Below are positions 14,030-19,974 of a stretch of DNA of 19,974 nt, one piece after another. Source of the DNA: Geothermobacter sp964501815 (GTDB lineage Bacteria; Desulfobacterota; Desulfuromonadia; Desulfuromonadales; Geothermobacteraceae); assembly GCA_964501815.1 (NCBI GenBank), contig CAZCUR010000048.1, forward strand, positions 1 through 19,974, read 5' to 3'. The position numbers were made by a program, and so were the translations under genes. Position 1 is the stretch's first letter. Each line of letters opens with the position of its first letter. The notes under the pieces were generated by a model that saw nothing but the letters and a program-made list of their open reading frames with translations, did no database searches and had not been told where the DNA came from.

Positions 14030-15301
14030 ATGCGTGTCGACATCGCCTACAAATTCGTGATGGGATTCATCATCGTTGTTGGATCCATCGTCCTGCTCAA
14101 TCTGCTGATACCGCATACCGGCCTGCCGGAACAGTACCGCGAGCTGGTGGCCATTGCCGTGGCGCTGGCGGTCGGTTTGCTGCTCGGCTGGCTTTTTTCC
14201 AAGGTGTTTACCGCCAATATCCGCAGCCTGCGTGAAGCGGCCGACCGGCTCAGCAAGGGGGACCTGTCGCGTTATGTGCGCCTGCGTCAGTCTCTGTTTC
14301 AGGACGAGACGGAGGACCTGGCCCACTCCCTGAACACCGTGGTCGACAGCCTGCGCGAACTGGTCGGCTACATCCGGTCCACCTCGGTCAAGACCGCCGA
14401 CGCCGCCCAGACCCTGTCCGCGACCTCGCGTGAAATGACCGCCTCCGCCCACGAAGTGGCCAACACCATGGACCAGATCAGCCACGGCGCCGAAACCCAG
14501 ACCGAGATGGTCGAACGCACCTCCGGTCTGATTCGCGAAATGGCCATGGCCGTCGACCTGATTGCCGCCTCGGCGCGCAAGGTGGAAGAGGCGGCCGGCC
14601 AGACCGCCGTCACCGCTGACGAAGGCGGACAGGTGGCGCGCGAAACAACCCAGCGTCTGCGCCAGCTGTTCCAGTCGGTCGAGGCCGGCGGCAAGCAGAT
14701 CGTCGCCTTCGGGTCCCAGGTCCAGCAGATCGGTCACATCGTCGAAGTGATTACCGGCATCGCCCAGAAGACCAACCTGCTGGCCCTCAACGCCACCATT
14801 GAGGCGGCGCGGGCGGGCGAGTACGGCCGCGGCTTTGCCGTGGTCGCCGACGAGATTCGCAAGCTGGCCGATTCGACCAGTGCCTCCGCGGGGGAAATCA
14901 CCCGGCTGGTCGAATCGATCCGGGAGGAAAACCAGCGGGTGCTTGAAACCATCCAGCTGAGCATGCAGGAGGTCGAGGCCGGACATCAGGCCATCGACCG
15001 GACCGGCGCCAGTTTTGAGGCCATCATCGAGACCGCCGGAGCCACGCGGGAGAAGGCCAACAGTATTGCCGATCTCACCGCCAAGCAGACCGAAGGCGCC
15101 CAGAAAATGGTGCAGGCCATTGAAGAGATTTCCCGGGTCATCTCCGACAACGCCGCCAGTGTCGAAGAGGTTTCGGCCGCCAGTGAAGAGCAGTCGGCGA
15201 GTATGGAGGAGATGGCGCGTCAGGCCCAGGAACTCTCGCGTCTGGCCGAAGAATTGCTGAGCATGGTCAGCCGCTTTCATCTTGGCAGCGAACGGGAGTA
15301 G
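14030..15301 (+). CDS. Methyl-accepting chemotaxis protein without a ligand-binding domain
   Basis: The 423-residue receptor has two hydrophobic segments (about 8-27 and 39-58) joined by a loop of only about 11 residues, so it has essentially no extracellular sensor. A HAMP-like region follows (about 57-110), then a long helical signalling domain. Its tip, about 240-280, has the standard QKTNLLALNATIEAARAGE and GRGFAVVADEIRKLA segments that contact CheA and CheW. AASVEEVSAA in the C-terminal arm fits the methylation-site pattern. The protein ends without an NWETF-type CheR tether. GGGAGGG precedes the ATG. Its place between cheR and cheW suggests it is the dedicated receptor of this pathway. 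The stimulus is unknown; it might sense membrane or cytoplasmic state. Confidence 0.93.
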   Translation: MRVDIAYKFVMGFIIVVGSIVLLNLLIPHTGLPEQYRELVAIAVALAVGLLLGWLFSKVFTANIRSLREAADRLSKGDLSRYVRLRQSLFQDETEDLAHSLNTVVDSLRELVGYIRSTSVKTADAAQTLSATSREMTASAHEVANTMDQISHGAETQTEMVERTSGLIREMAMAVDLIAASARKVEEAAGQTAVTADEGGQVARETTQRLRQLFQSVEAGGKQIVAFGSQVQQIGHIVEVITGIAQKTNLLALNATIEAARAGEYGRGFAVVADEIRKLADSTSASAGEITRLVESIREENQRVLETIQLSMQEVEAGHQAIDRTGASFEAIIETAGATREKANSIADLTAKQTEGAQKMVQAIEEISRVISDNAASVEEVSAASEEQSASMEEMARQAQELSRLAEELLSMVSRFHLGSERE

Positions 15302-15304
15302 CCC

Positions 15305-15724
15305 GTGCCCGACAAGGTCCTGCTCTTCCGGCTCGGCACCGAACTCTATGGTCTGCCGGTCACCTCGGTTCAGGAGGTGGTCGAGCCGGATGCCATCTTT
15401 CCCATCCCTTCGGCCCCGGATATTTTTGTCGGCGCCATCAACTGCCACGGCACCGTGGTGCCGGTGATCGATTTGGCCCAGCTGCTCGGCTTTGAGGGAG
15501 AAAAAAGGGACGCGCGCCTGGTGGTGGTCGATGCCGCCCTGGCCCGGATCGGTTTGGCGGTCAGCCATCTGGAGCAGATTGTTGAACCGGACAATGAGGA
15601 GAGTGTGGGGCAGAACCATGCCACCGATGCCGTGTGCGTCGCGGAGATTGTGGAGCATCAGGGGCGCATGATTCACCTGCTGGATCTCCCCGCGGTGTTC
15701 GACCGGCTGGAGCGTCTGATTTAG
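15305..15724 (+). CDS. cheW: Chemotaxis coupling protein CheW
   Basis: CheW links receptors to the kinase CheA at the membrane arrays. The 139-residue product is a single CheW domain: LLFRLGTELYGLPVTSVQEV (6-25) forms the first strands, and VGAINCHGTVVPVIDLAQLLG (42-62) holds the conserved G-x-V-x-PV-x-DL-like core. The start is a GTG at 15305, only 3 nt after the receptor stop, with GGGAG just upstream inside the receptor gene, so translation is probably coupled. The second half (about 85-139) is more divergent but keeps the domain length. Confidence 0.93.
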   Translation: MPDKVLLFRLGTELYGLPVTSVQEVVEPDAIFPIPSAPDIFVGAINCHGTVVPVIDLAQLLGFEGEKRDARLVVVDAALARIGLAVSHLEQIVEPDNEESVGQNHATDAVCVAEIVEHQGRMIHLLDLPAVFDRLERLI

Positions 15725-15741
15725 TCAAGGAGAACGAAACC

Positions 15742-16116
15742 ATGCCCTGGAAAGTACTGATCGTCGACGATGCCCTGTTCATGCGCAATATGCTGCGGGA
15801 AATCTTTGAACGTCAGAACGATTTCGAAGTGGTGGGAGACGCCGAAGACGGCATCGAGGCGGTCGAGCGCTACCAGGAGCTGAAACCGGACCTGGTGACC
15901 ATGGACATCGTCATGCCCCGGCGCAGCGGCATCGAGGCGCTGCAGGAGATCATGACCTTTGACCCTTCGGCCCGGGTGGTCATGTGCAGCGCCCTGGGAC
16001 AGGAGAGTCTCATTGTCGAGGCGGTTTCGGCCGGTGCGCGTGATTTTATCGTCAAACCCTTTCAGGAAAGCCGGGTGCTTGAAGTCGCCCGGCGGGTGGC
16101 AGCCAGCGACGATTAG
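15742..16116 (+). CDS. cheY: Chemotaxis response regulator CheY
   Basis: This single-domain receiver of 124 residues carries the phosphoryl signal from CheA to the flagellar motor or another output. It starts KVLIVDDALFMR with acidic residues D9 and D10. The phospho-acceptor is D55 in LVTMDIVMP, S83 is the switch Ser/Thr in MCSALGQ, and K105 lies in IVKPF. The pattern MCSALGQ with KPFQ is typical of CheY from CheC/CheD-containing systems. AAGGAG lies 9 nt before the ATG at 15742; the frame is open 5' into cheW, but that extension is a shadow. It sits between cheW and cheA. Confidence 0.95.
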   Translation: MPWKVLIVDDALFMRNMLREIFERQNDFEVVGDAEDGIEAVERYQELKPDLVTMDIVMPRRSGIEALQEIMTFDPSARVVMCSALGQESLIVEAVSAGARDFIVKPFQESRVLEVARRVAASDD

Positions 16117-16137
16117 CCGCCGGCAAAGGGACGCGTC

Positions 16138-18003
16138 ATGGATATGGCCAAATACCGGGACCTCTTCATCAGCGAGACCCGGGAACATCTTGACCAGATG
16201 GGGCGGCTGCTGCTTGAGCTGGAGAAGCAGCCTGAGGACGAAGAGTGTCTGGCGGCGCTCTTCCGTCAGGCCCACTCGGTCAAGGGGATGGCCGCGTCCA
16301 TGGGCTATACCGCCATGAGCGAACTGGCCCATGCCCTGGAGGACCTGCTCGATCTCGGCCGGCAGGCCGGTCGCCTCCAGCCGGACCAGGTGGATCGTCT
16401 GCTGGCCGGTTGTGACCTGCTCGAAGGGCAGCTTGCCGACATTGCCGCCGGCAAGGAACCTCGCTCGGCCGATGACTTTTTGCGGGCCGGGCCGATCGAG
16501 GACCTGCCCGCCGAGGCCCTGGAGCCGCTTGACGATTCGCCCCGGGCGCCCGACACCGGAGCGGCGGTTCGCACCCTGGTTGTCGATATTGCCGAACATG
16601 CCGTGGCGCCCGCTGCCCGGGCGCTTCTGGCTCTGCGGGAACTGGAGCGGTTCGGCCGCATCGTCTCCACCGACCCCGACCGGCAGCAGCTTTTGACCGG
16701 CGCGCCCGTGCGGCGCCTGAAAATCGGTCTGGCCGCCGAGGCCGATTTCGGGCAGATTGAGGCCGCCTTGCTGGCGATGGCCGATGTGGCCGCCGTGCAT
16801 GAGCCCGATGGCACGGAGCCGGCGCGCGAGGACGATATCCCCAGACGCCGGCGCGAGGATGCCGAACGCACGGTCCGCATTCGTACCGAACTGCTCGATC
16901 GCCTGATCCGGTTGACCGGCGAGCTGATGACCACGCGCACCGGTCTGCTCGGAGCCTGGAAGGAAGGGCGCGAGCAGGCGCTGGCTGCGGGGCTGGATCA
17001 GCTCAGTCTGCAGGTGGACGAACTGCACTACCGGGTGCTGCAGGCACGCATGATGCCATTGGCCACCATCACCGGGCGGTTGCCGCGCCTGGTGCGCGAT
17101 CATGCGCGCAAAACGGGCAAAAAGATCGAGCTGCGCATCATCGGCGAAGAGGTGGAGCTCGATCGCGCCATCATCGAGGAGCTCTCCGACCCCCTGGTGC
17201 ATCTGTTGCGCAATGCCGTCGATCACGGCATCGAACGGGAAGGGGTGATCGAGGTCCGCGCCTGGCGGGAAAAGGACCTGGTGCTGGTCGAAGTCGCCGA
17301 TAACGGCCGTGGTATCGATGTGGAAAAGATACGCCGCCGCGCCCTGGAGCGTGGTCTGGCCGATGCGGACCGGCTGGCGGCCATGGGGGAGCGGGAGCTG
17401 TTCGCCCTTTTGTGCCGCCCCGGTTTTTCCACCGCGGAAAGGGTTTCTGAAACCTCGGGCCGCGGCGTGGGCATGGATGTGGTCAAGGCCGCGGTCGACG
17501 GCCTGGGTGGCGACCTGGAGATTCTTTCGGCCCCGGGTGAGGGGACCCGGATTCTGCTGCGACTGCCGCTGTCGGTTGCCATCATCAAAATCCTGCTGGT
17601 CGAGGTCGGCGGCATGCCCCTGGCTTTGCCCATCACCCGGGTCATTCGCACCCTCGAAGTCGAGCGTGGCCAGTTGCAGTCCTCCGGACGCCAGTTGGTG
17701 CTGCGCCTCGAGGATGAGGTGGTGCCACTGCTGTCCATGCGCAAGATGCTGCGGCTGCCGCCCGGAAACAGCGGCGAGACGGTCCCCCTGGTGCTGGTCG
17801 AGCTGCAGGGCCGCCGGGCCGGCCTGGTGGTCGACCGTCTGCTGACCCAGGAAGAAGCCTTTGTTCAGGGGCTGGAATTTCCCCTTGACCGCCTGCCGGG
17901 ATTGGCGGGGGTGACGCTTTTGGGCGACGGCCGGGTCGTCTTTGTCATGGACCCTTCCGGCCTTGCGGTCGCCAGGCGTCAGGCAAGAGGGGAGACAAAA
18001 TGA
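16138..18003 (+). CDS. cheA: Chemotaxis histidine kinase CheA
   Basis: CheA is the receptor-controlled kinase that phosphorylates CheY. The 621-residue product has the HPt domain with phospho-accepting H46 in QAHSVKG. A region of about 140-235 follows that looks like a small alpha/beta response-regulator-docking (P2-like) domain. Next come the dimerisation helices (about 245-300, including RLTGELMTTR) and the ATPase domain: N box HLLRNAVDH (355-363), G1 DNGRGID (388-394), the GFSTAE segment and G2 GRGVGMDVV (441-449). The end is a CheW-like domain (about 485-615). All catalytic motifs are intact. The ATG at 16138 has AAAGGGA nearby; M3 is an alternative. The stop overlaps the cheC start as ATGA. 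Confidence 0.95.
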   Translation: MDMAKYRDLFISETREHLDQMGRLLLELEKQPEDEECLAALFRQAHSVKGMAASMGYTAMSELAHALEDLLDLGRQAGRLQPDQVDRLLAGCDLLEGQLADIAAGKEPRSADDFLRAGPIEDLPAEALEPLDDSPRAPDTGAAVRTLVVDIAEHAVAPAARALLALRELERFGRIVSTDPDRQQLLTGAPVRRLKIGLAAEADFGQIEAALLAMADVAAVHEPDGTEPAREDDIPRRRREDAERTVRIRTELLDRLIRLTGELMTTRTGLLGAWKEGREQALAAGLDQLSLQVDELHYRVLQARMMPLATITGRLPRLVRDHARKTGKKIELRIIGEEVELDRAIIEELSDPLVHLLRNAVDHGIEREGVIEVRAWREKDLVLVEVADNGRGIDVEKIRRRALERGLADADRLAAMGERELFALLCRPGFSTAERVSETSGRGVGMDVVKAAVDGLGGDLEILSAPGEGTRILLRLPLSVAIIKILLVEVGGMPLALPITRVIRTLEVERGQLQSSGRQLVLRLEDEVVPLLSMRKMLRLPPGNSGETVPLVLVELQGRRAGLVVDRLLTQEEAFVQGLEFPLDRLPGLAGVTLLGDGRVVFVMDPSGLAVARRQARGETK

Positions 18004-18611
18004 CTTTTCAGCAACTCAGCAGCGCCCAAAAAGATGTCCTGCGCGAGCTGAGCAACATCGGCATGGGGCATGCCGCCACGGCACTTTCGCGTATGATTGG
18101 CCGTCCCCTGATGGTGGAGGTGCCCGCGGTGCGCGTGGTCGACCTGGCCGAGGTCCCCAACCTGGTCGGCGGTCCCGAGCATGAGGTCGCCGGGGTGGTC
18201 CTGCGCCTGGAAGGGGATGCCTCCGGCCATATGCTGCTGGTGCTGGCGGAACCGGACGCCGCTGTTTTGGCCGGTCTGCTGCTCGGCCAGACCGCGGGAA
18301 CGCTGGATGGCGACCTTGAGCGTTCAGCCCTTCAGGAGCTGGCCAACGTTATCGGCTCCTGCTATCTGTCGGTTCTCGGTGATATGCTCAACCTCCGACT
18401 GCGGCCGTCGATTCCGTTTCTCGCTGTCGATATGGCGGGGGCGGTGGTGGACCAGGTGCTTGGCGAACTGGGGTGTCACGGGGATCTGGCGCTGCTGCTG
18501 GAAACCCGGTTCACCTGCGCCGGGGCCGACAACGTCCGCGGACATCTCTTTCTGCTGCCTGATCCGCCGACTCTCGAGGTGCTGCTGCAGGCGGCCGGAG
18601 GTGTCGGGTGA
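18000..18611 (+). CDS. cheC: CheC-family CheY-P phosphatase
   Basis: The 203-residue product is a CheC/CheX/FliY-type phosphatase that should dephosphorylate CheY-P and, when bound to CheD, tune receptor adaptation. Two copies of the D/S-x3-E-x2-N active-site motif are visible: D12/E16/N19 in KDVLRELSNIG and S109/E113/N116 in SALQELANVIG. Two sites fit CheC rather than single-site relatives. The MGHAATALS segment after the first motif is also typical. The start codon overlaps the cheA stop as ATGA, and the end overlaps cheD as GTGA, so all three are translationally coupled. No flagellar SpoA (FliY) extension is present. Confidence 0.92.
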   Translation: MTFQQLSSAQKDVLRELSNIGMGHAATALSRMIGRPLMVEVPAVRVVDLAEVPNLVGGPEHEVAGVVLRLEGDASGHMLLVLAEPDAAVLAGLLLGQTAGTLDGDLERSALQELANVIGSCYLSVLGDMLNLRLRPSIPFLAVDMAGAVVDQVLGELGCHGDLALLLETRFTCAGADNVRGHLFLLPDPPTLEVLLQAAGGVG

Positions 18612-19093
18612 GCAACAGGTATCGTGTGCGCATCGGCGAGATTCGCATCGGCACCGCGCCCGACATCCTGGTCTGTTCCGGACTCGGTTCCTGTCTCGCC
18701 ATCGCCCTCTACGATGCCGCGGTCCGGGTCGGCGGTCTGGCGCATGTGCTGTTGCCCGGGGATGCCGGTGAGGATGTCGGCTTGCGTCCCGGCAAATATG
18801 CTGTCAGCGCGGTCGCCGTTCTGCTGGCGCGCCTGGAGGAGGCGGGGGCGGCGCCGGAACGGATTTGCGCCCGTCTGGTGGGGGGCGCCACCATGTTTCC
18901 GGGCCTGAGTGAAAGGGTCAGCATCGGCGAACGCAATATCGCCGCCGCGAAAAAACAGCTTGGGCGGATGAACATTCCCGTGGTGGCCGAGGACGTCGGC
19001 GCTGACTACGGCCGCAGCTGCGAGCTGCACCTGGCCGACGGTAAACTTTTACTGCGTACCTCCCGAGGTCGTGATAGAATCAGAGAGCTTTAA
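18608..19093 (+). CDS. cheD: Chemoreceptor glutamine deamidase CheD
   Basis: CheD converts specific receptor glutamines to glutamates and binds CheC. The 161-residue product has the family core CSGLGSCLAIALYD (23-36), where C29 is the catalytic cysteine, and GGLAHVLLP (42-50), where H46 is the catalytic histidine. RLVGGATMF (about 89-97), IGERNI and GRSCELHLADG are further CheD signatures. At the position of the catalytic threonine in the Thermotoga enzyme (six residues before the cysteine) this protein has C23, with S24 next to it. The GTG start overlaps the cheC stop by 4 nt. Adjacent cheC-cheD is a recurrent arrangement and supports both calls. Confidence 0.94.
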   Translation: MSNRYRVRIGEIRIGTAPDILVCSGLGSCLAIALYDAAVRVGGLAHVLLPGDAGEDVGLRPGKYAVSAVAVLLARLEEAGAAPERICARLVGGATMFPGLSERVSIGERNIAAAKKQLGRMNIPVVAEDVGADYGRSCELHLADGKLLLRTSRGRDRIREL

Positions 19094-19131
19094 GCCGGAC
19101 CGTGCCCGATGTGAACGCAAAGGAGTGCCCC

Positions 19132-19905
19132 ATGAAACGACTCTTCTGCCTGTGGCTGACCTTGTTTTTCGCCCTGTTGCTCGCTGGGCCCGCTTTGGGT
19201 GCCAGTGTACGCCTGAGTGACGTCATCGAAGCCCTCGAGCGCCCCTTCCGGGCCGATACTCCCGCAGCTGAGACCATTCGTGATTTCGAAGGGAATTTCT
19301 TCCAGGAATCGCGCATCGCTTCGCTTGAGCAGATGCAGCGTGGCAAGGGACGGGTCACCGTGCGTTTCGACCGCTACAACACCCGGGATGTCCCCACCAC
19401 CCTGTTCCGCTGGGAATACCGCCAGCCGAACAACCAGGAGATCGTCTCCGACGGCCGCACCCTGTGGGTCTATCTGCCTGAAAACAACCAGGTTATCCAG
19501 AGTGATGTCGAGCTGACCCGTCAGGCGGGCCAGGAAGATCCGATGACCTTCCTCACCGGGCTGGGCAACCTGTCGCGCGACTTTCTCATCACCTGGGCCG
19601 AGCCCAACCGCGACGTCGAGGGCAACTGGGTCCTCAAGCTGCGCCCGCGCCGGGTCTCCAGCCTGATCCGCGAGATGAACCTGGTGGTCGACAAGGACGC
19701 CGTCAACGAATGGATCAACCACAAGCGCACAGGCACTCTCTTTCCCATCCTGTCGAGCTATGTGACCGATCCCAACGGCAACACCACCCTGATCGAGTTC
19801 AGTGACCTGCGGGTCAACCGCGGTGTTTCCGACTTGACCTTCCGCTTCATGGTCCCGGCCGGTGTCGAAGTCGTCCGGCCCACCGGCCAGGGGATGGGCT
19901 ACTAG
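19132..19905 (+). CDS. lolA: LolA-family outer-membrane lipoprotein carrier protein
   Basis: LolA ferries lipoproteins across the periplasm from LolCDE to the outer membrane. The 257-residue precursor starts MKRLFCLWLTLFFALLLAG, a Sec signal peptide with likely cleavage around residues 23-24 (ALG or LGA). The mature part has the LolA pattern: IRDFEGNFFQESR, then LFRWEYRQPNNQEIVSDGRTLWVYLPENNQV, the paired strands that open this half-barrel fold. IEFSDLRVNRGVSDLTFRF at the end matches the family's last strands. The precursor is longer than a typical proteobacterial LolA of about 200 residues. AAAGGAG 6 nt upstream fixes the ATG at 19132; an earlier in-frame start at 19102 lacks such a site. 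It lies 38 nt after cheD, so read-through from the che operon is possible, though no functional link is obvious. Confidence 0.9.
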   Translation: MKRLFCLWLTLFFALLLAGPALGASVRLSDVIEALERPFRADTPAAETIRDFEGNFFQESRIASLEQMQRGKGRVTVRFDRYNTRDVPTTLFRWEYRQPNNQEIVSDGRTLWVYLPENNQVIQSDVELTRQAGQEDPMTFLTGLGNLSRDFLITWAEPNRDVEGNWVLKLRPRRVSSLIREMNLVVDKDAVNEWINHKRTGTLFPILSSYVTDPNGNTTLIEFSDLRVNRGVSDLTFRFMVPAGVEVVRPTGQGMGY

Positions 19906-19934
19906 TTCCCATTGCCTGCCAGCCCGAACAAAGA

Positions 19935-19974
19935 AACCGCCCCGTACCGGCTGTCCGGTGCGGGGCGGTTGTGT
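19935..19974 (+). terminator. Strong hairpin terminator after lolA (T-tract cut by window edge)
   Basis: AACCGCCCCGTACCGG (19935-19950) pairs with CCGGTGCGGGGCGGTT (19955-19970) around the loop CTGT. This is a 16-bp stem with a single T-G wobble. The start of a T-rich tail (GGTTGTGT) reaches the window end. On the minus strand the stem is followed by TTTCTTTGTT, so it may also terminate transcription arriving from the other side. Confidence 0.82.

Noticed and set aside
13175..15676. 833-codon minus-strand open frame opposite cheR, the receptor and cheW
   Set aside because: It spans three well-supported plus-strand genes and their spacers, and its composition is typical of antisense frames in GC-rich DNA.

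Overview
The window is GC-rich, densely coded bacterial chromosome. Its gene content (a Tat-exported membrane-bound NiFe uptake hydrogenase, ATP-type PEP carboxykinase, a monoheme c-type lipoprotein, LolA, and a CheA/CheC/CheD chemotaxis operon) suggests a Gram-negative anaerobe of the Desulfuromonadales (Geobacter/Desulfuromonas/Pelobacter-like) type. This taxonomic call is an inference; the window has no rRNA or other marker gene. I see no tRNA, rRNA, IS element, integrase, phage gene or CRISPR array.

Layout. (1) 1-2159, minus strand: the N-terminal part of an NAD(P)-binding epimerase/dehydratase-like protein, truncated by the window edge, lies downstream of an RNA-repair pair, archease then rtcB, 6 nt apart. 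(2) 2160-2506: a divergent intergenic region, AT-rich for this window. It holds a long inverted repeat, smaller palindromes and promoter-like sequences on both strands. (3) 2507-6493, plus strand: a compact hydrogenase operon of FeS small subunit with Tat signal, NiFe large subunit, b-type cytochrome anchor and maturation endopeptidase. A hairpin then separates it from a monoheme cytochrome c lipoprotein (6546-6950). (4) 7236-8822: pckA with its own promoter-like sequence, a leader of about 150 nt and a strong intrinsic terminator. (5) 8911-13109: a TANGO2/NRDE-family protein, then lon with a good sigma-70-like promoter, overlapped by thiL. (6) 13151-19093: chemotaxis genes in the order cheR, mcp, cheW, cheY, cheA, cheC, cheD, with short spacers or stop/start overlaps. 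(7) 19132-19905: a lolA-family periplasmic lipoprotein carrier, followed by a strong hairpin at the window edge.

How the genes work together. The hydrogenase proteins would oxidise H2 in the periplasm and pass electrons through FeS clusters to cytochrome b and the quinone pool; the c-type lipoprotein is a possible extra redox partner. Nickel insertion and cofactor synthesis would need hyp genes that are not in this window. The che genes form a near-complete signalling module: kinase, coupling protein, response regulator, methyltransferase, a CheC-type phosphatase and a CheD deamidase. No cheB is present, and the single receptor has almost no extracellular part.

Most of the window is ordinary housekeeping sequence and I do not see a clearly new defence or mobile system. 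The best second-look items are: an aspartate replacing one proximal-cluster cysteine in the hydrogenase small subunit; the 11-bp inverted repeat between the rtcB and hydrogenase operons; the c-type lipoprotein behind the hydrogenase; and the sensor-less receptor in a cheB-less, cheC/cheD-bearing operon.
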